Source of the DNA: Kibdelosporangium philippinense
GTDB lineage: Bacteria > Actinomycetota > Actinomycetes > Mycobacteriales > Pseudonocardiaceae
Direction: 5' to 3'
Assembly: GCF_021390435.2 (NCBI RefSeq)
Contig: NZ_JAJVCN010000001.1
Span: forward strand, 3,100,001 to 3,164,000
Length of the DNA stretch: 64,000 nt
Shown: positions 25,451-34,791 of the stretch, one piece after another
Position numbering within the stretch: position 1 is the stretch's first letter
How the letters are laid out: each line of letters opens with the position of its first letter
Program-made: the position numbers and the translations under genes
Notes under the pieces: generated by a model
The model's database searches: none
What the model was told of the DNA's origin: nothing
Seen by the model: the letters and a program-made list of their open reading frames with translations, nothing else

Positions 25451-26421
25451 AGGGAGTCCGGCAACCCGAACACCGCGAACAGCCGCGTGTCGAAAAACGA
25501 CGTCGTGTGCCGCACGCCCGCGGCGTTCAACTCCAGCAGTTCGAGCTTCCACGGCACGAACGAGCCGGACTGGCCGATTGTCGAAGCGCGCATATAGGTG
25601 GCGAATCCAGGCTGGCCGTTGCCCGCGATCGGCACCATCCGCAGGTCGTCGGTGCCTGCCGGGCACCAGTTCGCCACCACCCGCGCGATGGCGTGCGGCC
25701 CGCGATACCAGCCAGGGAACGGCGGCATTTCCATCACCACGTCGTCGGTGAACACCTCGATGATCGCCGGAATGTCCTTGGCCTCGAACGCCGTCACGAA
25801 CCGGTCCAGCAGCTCCCGTTCCTGCGCCGCGGTCGGCTCGACCACAGTGTCACGGCTGGGAGAGACCTCGGAAAGCTGAGCGTGCGCACGCTGCAAGGCG
25901 CTGTTGACCGCGGCCGTGGTCGTGCCCAGCAGGGACGCGACCTCGGCCGCACGCCATTTCAGCACGTCCCGCAACACCAGCACGGCCCGTTGCCGTGGCG
26001 GCAGGTGCTGCAATGCGGCGATGAACGCCAACCGCACGCTCTCCCGCGAGGTCACGATCGACGCCGGGTCCAGCAGCGAGTCCGGGATCGGCTCCAGCCA
26101 CGGCACTTCCGGCTGCTGGACCGGAGCCACGTCCGGATCGGCGCTCTCGGTGCCCAGCCCGATCGGCAACGGCCTGCGCTCACGACCCTGCAGCGCGCTC
26201 AAGCATGCGTTGGTGGCGATGCGATACAGCCAGGTCCGCATCGACGAGCGCCCCTCGAACGCGGAATAGCCACGCCACGCGTTGAGATACGTCTCCTGCA
26301 CCAGGTCCTCGGCCTCGTGCACCGAACCCAGCATCCGATAGCAGTGCGCGAGCAACTCCGCCCGATACGGATCCGCCGCACGCTCGAACTCGTCCGTCGG
26401 TGAGGTCAGCGACCCGGTCAC
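25447..26421 (-). CDS. ECF sigma factor with SnoaL-like C-terminal domain
   Basis: A 324-residue ECF sigma factor. Region 2: YRMLGSVHEAEDLVQETYLN (about 28-47), STWLYRIATNACLSAL-like segment (MRTWLYRIATNACL). Region 4: LPPRQRAVLVLRDVLKWRAA and LLGTTTAAVNSALQRAHAQL. A C-terminal SnoaL-like fold follows (FVTAFEAKDIPAIIEVFTDD), which in related sigma factors regulates activity in cis, replacing an anti-sigma factor. No anti-sigma gene is adjacent, consistent with this type. Confidence 0.92.
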   Translation of the reverse strand: MTGSLTSPTDEFERAADPYRAELLAHCYRMLGSVHEAEDLVQETYLNAWRGYSAFEGRSSMRTWLYRIATNACLSALQGRERRPLPIGLGTESADPDVAPVQQPEVPWLEPIPDSLLDPASIVTSRESVRLAFIAALQHLPPRQRAVLVLRDVLKWRAAEVASLLGTTTAAVNSALQRAHAQLSEVSPSRDTVVEPTAAQERELLDRFVTAFEAKDIPAIIEVFTDDVVMEMPPFPGWYRGPHAIARVVANWCPAGTDDLRMVPIAGNGQPGFATYMRASTIGQSGSFVPWKLELLELNAAGVRHTTSFFDTRLFAVFGLPDSL

Positions 26422-26528
26422 ACCTGTTCCTTTCCCGCTGGCAACAGCCTCTCACGACTACTGACGGCCAGAAGGCGGGAAACTCATCGGATGCCCAAAA
26501 GCAGACTGGGTTCAAATTAAGACCGAGT

Positions 26529-27131
26529 ATGGTTATCCTGGCGGTCGTGGGACTGCGCGAACGCAAGAAGGAACAGACCAAGCGACGGATCGCCGCAGTG
26601 GCGCTCAGACTGTTCACCGAGCGTGGCTTCGACGCGGTCACGGTCACTGACATCGCCGATGCGGCCGAGGTCGCCAAAGCCACCCTGTTCAGCTATTTCC
26701 CCAGCAAAGAGGCGCTCGCGCTGGACGGCGTCGCCAACGATGACCTGGCTGGCGCCGTGCGGAACCGCCGTCCCGGCCAGACACCGCTGCAGGCGCTACG
26801 GGCGTACTTCCTCGCTCTGATGGCCGATGAGATCAAACCGGCCGACGGCGACGAGATCATCGGCCGGATGCAGGTGATCTTCGCCAGTCCCGCACTGAGC
26901 AACGCCGCCAACGCACTGCTCTACCAGCAGCGGCAACGCCTGGCCGAAGTGCTGAAAGAACCCTACGGCCCGGCCGCGCCCTACGCGGCAGCACAGATCG
27001 CGGCCACAGTGCTGACCCTGCAGGAAACGGTCTTCCAACACCTGTCCAGTGGCGCCGAGCCGCGAGAAGTGGCGCACGAGTTCGCCCGCGACATCGACCT
27101 GGCCTTCGACCTGCTCGAACAAGGACACTGA
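26529..27131 (+). CDS. TetR-family regulator
   Basis: About 200 residues. HTH is RIAAVALRLFTERGFDAVTV, VAKATLFSYFPSKEALAL (about 20-65). The C-terminus is generic. ATG 26529 or GTG 26547 could be the start; the second gives the usual length and places GAGTATGGTTATCC upstream as promoter sequence. Only 2 bp separate it from the next gene, so the two form an operon. Confidence 0.85.
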   Translation: MVILAVVGLRERKKEQTKRRIAAVALRLFTERGFDAVTVTDIADAAEVAKATLFSYFPSKEALALDGVANDDLAGAVRNRRPGQTPLQALRAYFLALMADEIKPADGDEIIGRMQVIFASPALSNAANALLYQQRQRLAEVLKEPYGPAAPYAAAQIAATVLTLQETVFQHLSSGAEPREVAHEFARDIDLAFDLLEQGH

Positions 27132-27133
27132 CC

Positions 27134-28060
27134 ATGCGCGCACGCGGAATCACCTACGACACCGGTTTCCTGCCCGGCAACGGCTCCCGCCCGAGCTTCA
27201 CGCCCGACATCGTCCGCACTGACATGGCCGTCATCGCCAACCAGTTGCACTGCGACGCCGTCCGCATCACTGGAGGCGACTCGCAACGCCTGAAGATCGC
27301 CGCCACCCACGCGGCCGAAGCAGGACTGGAAGTCTGGTTCTCCCCAATGCCTGTCGACCTGCCCGAAGACCGACTCCTGCCGTTCTTCGGCGAATGTGCC
27401 CAGCTCGCCGCACACATCCCCGGCGAGGTCGTGTTCGTGACGGGCTGCGAGATGAGCGCGTTCTGCCGCGGCTTCATCCCCGGCGCGACCTACACCGAAC
27501 GCCTGCAGGCCATGGGCAGCGCCGACATGGACTGGTGGATCTCGCTCGGCCCGGTCCTGCACCGCCTCAACGACACCCTCGCCCAGGTCGCCGCCACCGT
27601 CCGCACCCACTTCACCGGACGCGTCACCTACGCCGCAGGCCCCTGGGAACAGATCGACTGGAGCCCGTTCGACCTCGTCGGCATCGACGCCTACCGAGCC
27701 GCCTACAACAAGGACACCTTCCGTGACGAGCTGAAACAGCACTTCACCCACGGCAAGCCCGTCGCGGTCACCGAGTTCGGCACCTGCGCGTACACCGGCG
27801 CGGGCGACCGCGGCGGCATGGCCTGGACCGTGCCCGACGGCGCCGTGCGCGACGAGCAGGAACAGGTCCGGTACTTCACCGAACTGATGGAGATCTTCGA
27901 AGCCGACGGCGTGGACACCGCGTTCTGGTTCACCTTCGCCAGCTACGCCCGCACCGGCGCGGACGACCTCGGCTCCTACGGCGTGGTGCATGTGACCGAC
28001 GAAGCACAGTGGACGCCGAAACAGGTTTTCCACGCACTAGCTGCGGCCTATGCCCAATAA
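27134..28060 (+). CDS. TIM-barrel glycoside-hydrolase-like protein
   Basis: A 308-residue protein with clan GH-A-like barrel features: GITYDTGFLPGNG, VRITGGDSQRL, VVFVTGCEMSAFCRGF with a possible acid Glu (about 100), FDLVGIDAYRAAYN, and KPVAVTEFGTCAYTGAGDRG with a second Glu (about 215). No signal peptide, so it acts in the cytoplasm. Similar proteins have been labelled abortive-infection proteins without good evidence; the substrate is unknown. Co-transcribed with the TetR gene. Confidence 0.7.
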   Translation: MRARGITYDTGFLPGNGSRPSFTPDIVRTDMAVIANQLHCDAVRITGGDSQRLKIAATHAAEAGLEVWFSPMPVDLPEDRLLPFFGECAQLAAHIPGEVVFVTGCEMSAFCRGFIPGATYTERLQAMGSADMDWWISLGPVLHRLNDTLAQVAATVRTHFTGRVTYAAGPWEQIDWSPFDLVGIDAYRAAYNKDTFRDELKQHFTHGKPVAVTEFGTCAYTGAGDRGGMAWTVPDGAVRDEQEQVRYFTELMEIFEADGVDTAFWFTFASYARTGADDLGSYGVVHVTDEAQWTPKQVFHALAAAYAQ

Positions 28061-28069
28061 TGCGGACCC

Positions 28070-29353
28070 GTGACGGTAACCGAGACACATCGGGCGATCG
28101 ACGCGGTCTGGCGCATCGAGTCGGCCAGGGTGATCGCCGGCCTCGCCCGCATCGTCCGGGACGTCGGCCGCGCCGAGGAACTCGCCCAGGACGCGCTGGT
28201 CGCGGCGCTGGAACAGTGGCCGGAGCAGGGCGTGCCGAAAAACCCGGGCGCCTGGCTGATGGCCACGGCCAAGCACCGCGCGATCGACCACGTCCGGCGT
28301 GAGCAGGTACTGGCCCGCAAGGTCCAGGAACTCGGCCACGAGATCGAGACCGGCGGCGCCAACCCGGAACCCGACATCGACGCCGCGCTGGACGACGACA
28401 TCGGCGACGACGTGCTGCGGCTCGTGTTCACCGCGTGCCACCCGGTGCTGTCCACCGAGGCCCAGGTCGCGCTGACCCTGCGCATGCTGGGCGGACTGAG
28501 CACCAAGGAGATCGCCCGCGCGTTCCTTGCCGGTGAGGCCACCATCCAGCAGCGCATCGTGCGCGCCAAGAAGACCCTGGCCGACAAGAAGATCCCGTTC
28601 GAAATCCCACCAGCGGCCGAACGCGCCGGGCGGCTGGCGTCCGTGCTCGAGGTCATCTACCTGATCTTCAACGAGGGCTACTCCGCCACCGCGGGCGACG
28701 ACTGGCTACGGCCCACCCTGTGCGAGGAAGCGCTGCGGCTTGGCCGCGTGCTCGCGGGCCTCACGCCACGCGACGCCGAGGTCCACGGCCTGGTCGCGCT
28801 GCTCGAAATCCAGGCCTCCCGGTCGAAAGCCCGCACCGACGCCAACGGCGAGCCGATCCTGCTGCTGGAACAAAACCGGGCCAAGTGGGACCAGATGCTG
28901 ATCCGCCGCGGCCTGGCCGCACTGGACAAAGCCACCGACCTGTCCGACGGCAACCCCGGCCCGTACACCGTGCAAGCCGCGATCGCCGCCTGCCACGCCC
29001 GCGCCCGCGTCGCCGAGGACACCGACTGGGCCCAGATCGCGGCGCTGTACGCGACACTCTCCGACCTGATGGGCTCGCCGATCGTCGAGCTCAACCGCGC
29101 GGTCGCGCTGTCCATGGCGTTCGGCCCGGACATCGGTCTGCAACTGGTGGACATGATCGCCGACGAACCGAGCCTGAAGAACTATCACCTGCTGCCGAGC
29201 GTGCGCGGCGACCTGCTAGCCAAACTCGGGCGCTACGCCGAAGCCCAGGCCGAGTTCGAACGAGCCGCCGCCCTCACCGGCAACGAACGTGAACGAGCAC
29301 TGCTGACCGACCGCGCGCAAGCCTGTGCCCGCGGCGAAGCGCCAGACCGATGA
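28070..29353 (+). CDS. ECF42-like sigma factor
   Basis: A 427-residue sigma factor. Region 2 (RIVRDVGRAEELAQDALVAA, GAWLMATAKHRAIDHVRRE) and region 4 (LRMLGGLSTKEIARAFLAGE, TIQQRIVRAKKTL) are followed by a long C-terminal TPR-like domain (YSATAGDDWLRPTLCEEALR, GPYTVQAAIAACHA, ELNRAVALSMAFGP). This is the ECF42 architecture, where the extension is needed for activity. ECF42 genes are usually next to a DGPF/YCII-domain gene; none is adjacent here. Confidence 0.9.
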   Translation: MTVTETHRAIDAVWRIESARVIAGLARIVRDVGRAEELAQDALVAALEQWPEQGVPKNPGAWLMATAKHRAIDHVRREQVLARKVQELGHEIETGGANPEPDIDAALDDDIGDDVLRLVFTACHPVLSTEAQVALTLRMLGGLSTKEIARAFLAGEATIQQRIVRAKKTLADKKIPFEIPPAAERAGRLASVLEVIYLIFNEGYSATAGDDWLRPTLCEEALRLGRVLAGLTPRDAEVHGLVALLEIQASRSKARTDANGEPILLLEQNRAKWDQMLIRRGLAALDKATDLSDGNPGPYTVQAAIAACHARARVAEDTDWAQIAALYATLSDLMGSPIVELNRAVALSMAFGPDIGLQLVDMIADEPSLKNYHLLPSVRGDLLAKLGRYAEAQAEFERAAALTGNERERALLTDRAQACARGEAPDR

Positions 29354-29383
29354 GTTTCGCCGAGCCGGTTCGTCCCAGGAGAC

Positions 29384-29866
29384 GTGAGCATCAAACCTGA
29401 CATCGTCCAGCGGGCCGAGCAGCCGTACATCGGCGTGCGCGGCACCGTCACCATGGACACCTTCGCCAAGATCGCCGACCGGATACCGGAGCTGATCGGC
29501 TCGCTGATCCAGCAGGGCAGCCAGATCGCCGGAGCGCCGTTCTTCCGCTACACCCAGATCGACATGGACCACGAACTGGAAGTCGAGGCAGGCATCCCGA
29601 TCACCGCCGCCGTGGACATCCAGGGCGACCAGTTCACCGACGTGCTACCAGCCGGACGCTACGTCAGCTACACGCACATCGGTCATCCTGACCAGCTGGC
29701 CGACATCACCGGCCAGCTTGTGAACTGGGCCGCCGAACAGGGCCTGACCTTGGACAACACCGGCCAGCGGTGGGGTTGCCGGTTGGAGATTCTCAAGACC
29801 AACCCCACCGTCGAGCCCGACATGACCAAGTGGGAAACCGAACTGGCCATCCGGCTGGCCGATTAA
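29384..29866 (+). CDS. GyrI-like small-molecule-binding protein
   Basis: A 160-residue single-domain protein of the GyrI/AraC effector-binding type: QRAEQPYIGVRGTVTMDTFA at the start, then GAPFFRYTQIDM, LEVEAGIPI and LPAGRYVSYTHIGHPDQL. Such stand-alone domains bind or hydrolyse hydrophobic small molecules. GTG 29384 with an AGGAGA ribosome binding site. Follows the ECF42-like gene and may be in its regulon. Confidence 0.85.
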   Translation: MSIKPDIVQRAEQPYIGVRGTVTMDTFAKIADRIPELIGSLIQQGSQIAGAPFFRYTQIDMDHELEVEAGIPITAAVDIQGDQFTDVLPAGRYVSYTHIGHPDQLADITGQLVNWAAEQGLTLDNTGQRWGCRLEILKTNPTVEPDMTKWETELAIRLAD

Positions 29867-29879
29867 CCGGCCACCCGGC

Positions 29880-30389
29880 CTACCACTTCAGGTTGGCGAT
29901 GACCTTCGAGACCAGCCGCATCGACCGGTCACACTCGAAGGTCTTCGCCACCTCACGGCCGGTCTGCGCGCTCTGGCTGCCGAACTGCAGCCACGGCGTG
30001 CCGCCGTTGACGTACACCAAGCAGTAAAGGCCGTCGTCGGCCATCACCGAGGCCTTCTTGCCCGCGATGTCCACGCTGCGCTGCGAGGTGGTCGTGACAT
30101 CGGGGAACGCGGGCGTGTTGAGGATGACGCTGAGATACGCCGCGCCGCCCGGCGCTTCCCACCGGCAGCCACGGCCGACGTTCGGCAAGTCGTCCGGTAC
30201 GCCGGTGACCGGGGCGCCGACGTGCGCGCTGGCTTCCTCATTGGTCAGCAACGTGCACGGATCCGTCGCCACCTGGACCGAGTTGGCAGGAGGCGCCTCG
30301 GGGGCAGGCGGCGTTTCGGGAGCCGGGTCGCCGCTACAACCAGCCGCCAGCAGTAGGGCGGCAGTGGCCGCCGCGAGTCGTGTGATCAC
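29880..30389 (-). CDS. DUF3558-family lipoprotein
   Basis: A 169-residue lipoprotein. Signal peptide with lipobox LLAAGC (Cys about residue 17), a proline/alanine-rich linker, then the DUF3558 domain: DPCTLLTNEEASAHVGAPV, GRGCRWEAPGG. The family is common in Pseudonocardiales and of unknown function. The start is taken as GTG 30389; the open frame to 30446 would add residues before the signal peptide. Confidence 0.9.
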   Translation of the reverse strand: MITRLAAATAALLLAAGCSGDPAPETPPAPEAPPANSVQVATDPCTLLTNEEASAHVGAPVTGVPDDLPNVGRGCRWEAPGGAAYLSVILNTPAFPDVTTTSQRSVDIAGKKASVMADDGLYCLVYVNGGTPWLQFGSQSAQTGREVAKTFECDRSMRLVSKVIANLKW

Positions 30390-30461
30390 CAGTCGTCCTT
30401 GCGTGCAGGGGTGCAGGGATGCCGTGTTGTCCAGACCATTCTGCACGCAAGGTCAACACGA

Positions 30462-31283
30462 TCACCGCCGACGTTTGCCGCTCGGCGCCCGTTTCCAGTG
30501 CGCCGGGCGCGTCAACGCGGGCGGCAGCGTGGTCGACGCGTCGCCACGGGCCGCGTTGACCTGCGACTGGGTCAGGAAAATGCTGCCCGTCAGATCCGCG
30601 CCGGTCAGATCGGCATCCCGCAGGTCCGCGCCGATCAGATCCGCCAGCCGCAGGTCAGCACCCCGAAGATCGGCGCCGATCAGCAACGCGCCCCGCAAGC
30701 TCGCGCCCCGCAGGTTCGCGTTACGCAGCTTGGCGCCGATCAGATCGGCGCCGCGCCGGTTGCGGCCGCCTGTTCCCGCTCGGACCAGCTCGCTGACCCG
30801 CAGCAGCACCGCGTTGACCTTCCCGCGGTGCGCGGGCACGTCCAGCTCGATGATCGCCTCAGCCGCGGCGAAGGTGATCTTCTCGGTCTCCTCGATCAAC
30901 GCGGCGATCCGTTCACGCACCGGCTGCGCGGCGTCCAAGGCCAGCGCCTCGGTCAAGTACCACAGCAGCTCGTGCAGCTGCCGCATCACCGGGAACACCT
31001 GGAACATCTGCTTGGCACTGCCCGGCACGGACCGCCAGTCGTGACCGGCGAAGGTCACCTGCGAGACCTTCTGGCCCGCGCCGAAACAGTCGAACACCGT
31101 GCAGCCCGGAAAACCCCGCTCACGCAGCGTGGTGTGGATCCCGCACCGGAAGTCCGCGAGCAGGTTGGGGCACGGCTGCCCGCCGTCCTTGCTGATCGCG
31201 AAGTCCGCCGAGGCCGCGAACGGCAATGCCACACAGCACAGCCCGAAGCAGCTGGAACAGTTGGCGACGAGGCCTTCGGGCAC
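30462..31283 (-). CDS. Pentapeptide-repeat protein
   Basis: 273 residues. The N-terminal 165 residues contain several cysteines ([38 protein letters not shown]) and are not recognised by function. About residues 175-240 are A(D/N)LxG-type pentapeptide repeats ([36 protein letters not shown]), forming a right-handed beta helix. Pentapeptide proteins can mimic DNA, but this architecture, a Cys-rich head and about 14 repeats, is common in actinobacteria with no known role. GTG start. Confidence 0.88.
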   Translation of the reverse strand: MPEGLVANCSSCFGLCCVALPFAASADFAISKDGGQPCPNLLADFRCGIHTTLRERGFPGCTVFDCFGAGQKVSQVTFAGHDWRSVPGSAKQMFQVFPVMRQLHELLWYLTEALALDAAQPVRERIAALIEETEKITFAAAEAIIELDVPAHRGKVNAVLLRVSELVRAGTGGRNRRGADLIGAKLRNANLRGASLRGALLIGADLRGADLRLADLIGADLRDADLTGADLTGSIFLTQSQVNAARGDASTTLPPALTRPAHWKRAPSGKRRR

Positions 31284-31324
31284 TGGACTCCTTCATCTTC
31301 GGCGTCTTGTGCCCGAAAGGTTAG

Positions 31325-31738
31325 CTAGCTCCAGTCATCCTGTGGCTCGCCGGGACGGTGAATGCCGAACGACCACTCGAAGCCCTCAGGGTCCTGCACC
31401 CGGAAGCGGTAGTTGTACTCCGCCTGCACCGGCTCCCAGATGGTCACCGCGCCAAGGGCCGTGGCCTGCTGGTGCAGCCGGTCAACGGTCTGCTTGCTGT
31501 CCACGACCAGGTACACGCCCTGCCCGCTGGTGTCGCCCTTGCGCGGGGCCCGCTCGTACCCGTCGTAGTCGTTGAACACTATGATCACCGCGTCCCCGAG
31601 GCGCAGTTCGGCGTGCGCGACGCCACCCTTCTCGTCGTCGAACTTCATCGTGGTCTCGAACCCGAAGGCCTTGGTCAGAAACTCGATGGCCGCTTGTCCG
31701 TCGCGATAGCCGAAGTACGGCGTCACCTCTGTGGTCAT
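31325..31738 (-). CDS. VOC-family (PhnB-like) protein
   Basis: A 137-residue vicinal-oxygen-chelate fold: VTPYFGYRDGQAAIEFLTKA, GGVAHAELRLGDAVIIVFND, GVYLVVDSKQTVDRLHQQA, RFRVQDPEGFEWSFG. Similar proteins are glyoxalase/bleomycin-resistance-like, with unknown substrate. Divergent from the P-loop kinase-like gene. Confidence 0.9.
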   Translation of the reverse strand: MTTEVTPYFGYRDGQAAIEFLTKAFGFETTMKFDDEKGGVAHAELRLGDAVIIVFNDYDGYERAPRKGDTSGQGVYLVVDSKQTVDRLHQQATALGAVTIWEPVQAEYNYRFRVQDPEGFEWSFGIHRPGEPQDDWS

Positions 31739-31818
31739 GCGGCACAGCCTCTCGGCAATTCAGGTCAGCTCGTGACCTCAAAGAAAATCGGATGCTTCCG
31801 GCATGATCAACTGACACA

Positions 31819-32343
31819 GTGCGACCGGTGTACGACGTGCTGCTGATCGGCGGGCCATCGGGAGTCGGAAAGTCCAGCGTGGGGTGGGAGGTCGCGGCCC
31901 TGCTCAAACAGCGGGACGTGCCGCACTGCTTCATCGAGGGCGACACGATGGACCAGATCCACCCAGCCCCACCCGGCGACCCACACCGCTCCGCGATCAC
32001 CGAACGCAACATCGCCGCGGTCTGGGCGAACTACGCGGCAGTGGGCCAGACGCGGCTGATCTACACCAACACGGTCAGCATCCTGGAAGCCCCGATGATC
32101 GTGCGCGCGATGGGCGAGCCCGAGACGCGCGTGATGTGCGTGCTGCTCACTGCCAGCGAGGAAACCGTGCGGGAACGGTTGACGGGGCGGGAGATCGGCT
32201 CGGAACTCGACTGGCACATCGAGCGCAGCGCGAAGATGGCGCGGCGCCTGGACGCGCAGGCTCCCGAGGAGACGGTCCGGATCCTCACCGACGGGTTGAC
32301 CGTCGAGCAGATCGCTGAAGACATCTGTGCCAAGTGGCTGTAA
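31819..32343 (+). CDS. AAA-type small kinase-like ATPase
   Basis: A 174-residue P-loop protein: LLIGGPSGVGKSSVGWEV (Walker A, about 8-17), then CFIEGDTMDQIHPAP and RERLTGREIGSELDWHIERS, a lid-like Arg-rich segment. It resembles small-molecule kinases of the shikimate/gluconate kinase or chloramphenicol-phosphotransferase type. The substrate is unknown. GTG 31819. Confidence 0.82.
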   Translation: MRPVYDVLLIGGPSGVGKSSVGWEVAALLKQRDVPHCFIEGDTMDQIHPAPPGDPHRSAITERNIAAVWANYAAVGQTRLIYTNTVSILEAPMIVRAMGEPETRVMCVLLTASEETVRERLTGREIGSELDWHIERSAKMARRLDAQAPEETVRILTDGLTVEQIAEDICAKWL

Positions 32344-32369
32344 CACGTGGGTCACACGTGGTGTGAACG

Positions 32370-32897
32370 ATGTCATCCATGAAGGTCCGTGACGCCACCG
32401 AACTGGACGCCGAAGCCTGCGCGGAGATTTACGCGCCCTACGTCCTGGACACCGCGATCACGTTCGAAAGCGACCCGCCGACGCCTGCGCAGATGGCCGT
32501 CCGTATCGCCACGGCCAGCAAGACCCATGCGTGGCTCGTGCTGGAAGACGACGAGCGCGTCATCGGCTACGCCTACGGCGGGCCGTTCAAAGAACGCGAG
32601 GCCTACCGGTGGTCATGCGAGGTAAGCGTGTACCTCGAACTGGGCCGACGGCGTACCGGCGGCGGACGCGCGCTGTACACCGCGTTGCTGGACCGTCTCG
32701 CGCAACGCGGCTACCGGATGGCCGCCGCCGGGATGACGTTGCCTAACGACGCGAGCGTCGGGCTGCACAAGGCGATGGGCTTCCAACCCGTCGGCACCTA
32801 TCGCCAGATCGGATGGAAATTCGACGCATGGCACGACGTTGCCTGGGCCCAGCGCACGATCGGCACAGGTGACGACCCGCCAGCACAACCCCGCTGA
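32370..32897 (+). CDS. Phosphinothricin-acetyltransferase-like GNAT
   Basis: A 175-residue GNAT close to PAT/Bar-type enzymes: ATELDAEACAEIYAPYVLDT, AITFESDPPT, YAYGGPFKEREAYRWSCEVS, VYLELGRRRTGGGRALYTAL (acetyl-CoA loop about 93-112), and NDASVGLHKAMGFQPVGTYR, KFDAWHDVAWAQRTI. This pattern is typical of L-amino-acid or phosphinothricin N-acetyltransferases. The real substrate could be methionine sulfone-like or other amino acids. Confidence 0.9.
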   Translation: MSSMKVRDATELDAEACAEIYAPYVLDTAITFESDPPTPAQMAVRIATASKTHAWLVLEDDERVIGYAYGGPFKEREAYRWSCEVSVYLELGRRRTGGGRALYTALLDRLAQRGYRMAAAGMTLPNDASVGLHKAMGFQPVGTYRQIGWKFDAWHDVAWAQRTIGTGDDPPAQPR

Positions 32898-32914
32898 CTC
32901 GATATCGTGGGGCT

Positions 32915-33913
32915 ATGAGGTTGACGCGTGCTGAGGCGCAGGAACGGACTCGCGCCAAAGTGCTCGCCGCGGCGCGCGACGAGTTCGCCGAACGCGGGTT
33001 CCGGGATGCCAAGATCGACGAGATCGCCAACCGGGCCGAGCTGACCCGGGGCGCGGTCTACTCCAACTTTCCCGGCAAACGCGCCCTCTACTTCGCCGTG
33101 CTCGCCGACGCCGCCGCACAGCAGGCCGACCCGCCGCACCCCGGCACCGCCAGCACGCCACGCGAGGCGCTGGGTCGCCTGGCCCGTGCGTGGGTCACCA
33201 GGCTGCCGTTGAGCACCGACGAGGCCAGGCTCGGTGTCGATCTGATCCCGGAGATCATTGCTGAACAGCGCACCCGTAAACCGTTCGCCCAGCTGATGTG
33301 GCTTGCCGCGATCCAGCTTGGCTTGGCGCTGGAGAACCTGCGGCCCGGCGGCCGCCAGGTGCGGCTCGCGCAGACCGTGCTCACGACCCTGCACGGCGCC
33401 AGCCAGCTCGCCGCCGCCGCACCCGGCTTCGGCGAGCCATTCACCGTGGTCACCGCGTGCGAGGAACTGGCTGACGCGCCCTTCGACGACGCATGGCTGA
33501 CACCCACGACCGCCCCGAACATCCAGACCCCGGACGCGCCGTGGGAACTGACCGGCGACGGGGTCGTGGCGATCCTGGGCATGCACCGGCTCTCCGGTGT
33601 CGAGGAGGCGCTGCGGCTTGGCGCCGAGGTCACCCTGGTGATCGTCACCGCCGACCCAGGCGAGCTGATCCCGTTGGCACGCTTGATAGTCACCGAGTTC
33701 ACCGGGTTGCTGCAGCACGCCTTCCCGGCCGACGCGTGGCCGCGGCTGACGATCGTGCTGGATGACACCAGCACCTTCACCACAGCCGCGGGCATCGACA
33801 CCGTCACCGACACCACCGAGGTCGCCCTACGCGTCGAGTCCGGCACAGTCGTGCTGCGCGCCGAGGGATTCGGTGCCTGCCATGCCGCGTCAGGCCTGAA
33901 GGCGCCGCGCTAG
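32915..33913 (+). CDS. TetR-family regulator with extra C-terminal domain
   Basis: 332 residues, about 130 longer than most TetR proteins. HTH: AARDEFAERGFRDAKIDEIA, LTRGAVYSNFPGKRALYFA (about 18-60). After the usual helical domain (to about 185) comes an alpha/beta-like segment (WELTGDGVVAILGMHRLSG, LGAEVTLVIVTADPGELIPL, AWPRLTIVLDDTST) that I do not recognise. It may be a sensor or enzymatic domain. Convergent with, and overlapping by 24 bp, the hydrolase gene. Confidence 0.85.
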   Translation: MRLTRAEAQERTRAKVLAAARDEFAERGFRDAKIDEIANRAELTRGAVYSNFPGKRALYFAVLADAAAQQADPPHPGTASTPREALGRLARAWVTRLPLSTDEARLGVDLIPEIIAEQRTRKPFAQLMWLAAIQLGLALENLRPGGRQVRLAQTVLTTLHGASQLAAAAPGFGEPFTVVTACEELADAPFDDAWLTPTTAPNIQTPDAPWELTGDGVVAILGMHRLSGVEEALRLGAEVTLVIVTADPGELIPLARLIVTEFTGLLQHAFPADAWPRLTIVLDDTSTFTTAAGIDTVTDTTEVALRVESGTVVLRAEGFGACHAASGLKAPR

Positions 33914-34696
33914 CGCGTCTGGCAAGCCAGGCAGATCCAGGTGCTTGGCCAGAAACCGCGCGCGGTCGGCGTACGCGGCGACGTCGTTGATCACGTGCCC
34001 GGAGTCGTACCAATGCTGCTCTTTCGGCTCCGGTGCCATCGCGTAGAACTCCTCCGACTCCGCGACCGTCACCCCGATGTCGAAGCGCGCGAATTGGAAC
34101 AACAAAGGCGCCTGGGCGTCGCCGATGAAATGCTCGGCATCGTAGGGCGCCATCGCCTCCAAAGTGGACTCGAACAGCTCCGGCGGCAGGCCCGCGCGCA
34201 TCCGCACGATGTTCGGGTGGCTGGTGTTACGCCAGTGATGCGTCAGCCCAGCCATCGGAACCTCAAGAACGAAGCACCGGAACCGGTGGTCGATCCCGGC
34301 CACGACCGAGGTCATCAGCGCCCCGCCGCTGTGCCCGACCACCGCGATCGCGTCCGTGCGCCGCAGCAGCAGATCCGCGCCGCGCCGGATCGACTGCACG
34401 GTCTGGCGGATCGAGGCGACCTGGTCGTCGATGTAGTGGAATCCCAGGCACAACGCGATCCCGCCGGCCTCGGCGAACTGGATCGCCTCCGGCAGGAACC
34501 CCTCTTTGAAGCTGGTCGTGTGGATGTAGACCACGCCTGCCCTCGGCGTGCCCGCCGGTTCGACGAGATAACCCACGACCCGGTCGCCCTCGGCGTTGTC
34601 GAACTCGCAGCGCGAGATCGTCACCCCGGCGCGTTCCGAGATCCGGTCGAGTGTGAGGTTGAGGGGCGCGGTGACGTCATAGCTCAGGTCGGGCAT
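33890..34696 (-). CDS. Alpha/beta hydrolase
   Basis: A 268-residue hydrolase resembling dienelactone hydrolase/peptidase-like families: GYLVEPAGTPRAGVVYIHTT, nucleophile elbow AVVGHSGGALMTS (Ser about 133), acid in LLFQFARFDIGVT, His in HWYDSGHVINDV. No signal peptide. The start is taken as ATG 34696 (MPDLSYDV) instead of the 12-codon longer frame, as the fold begins there. Confidence 0.85.
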   Translation of the reverse strand: MPDLSYDVTAPLNLTLDRISERAGVTISRCEFDNAEGDRVVGYLVEPAGTPRAGVVYIHTTSFKEGFLPEAIQFAEAGGIALCLGFHYIDDQVASIRQTVQSIRRGADLLLRRTDAIAVVGHSGGALMTSVVAGIDHRFRCFVLEVPMAGLTHHWRNTSHPNIVRMRAGLPPELFESTLEAMAPYDAEHFIGDAQAPLLFQFARFDIGVTVAESEEFYAMAPEPKEQHWYDSGHVINDVAAYADRARFLAKHLDLPGLPDALARRLQA

Positions 34697-34791
34697 AGGT
34701 GCGAGTGTGCCCGCTTCGGCAACGGGCACCACGCTGTTCGCCCGTCAGGGAACTTGATCACGCGCCTTCAGGCGGTGGTCACGGTCCGCAG

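Noticed and set aside
27134..28060. Abortive-infection (phage defence) gene
   Set aside because: The name is used for similar proteins, but the sequence shows a sugar-hydrolase-like barrel and nothing specific to defence.
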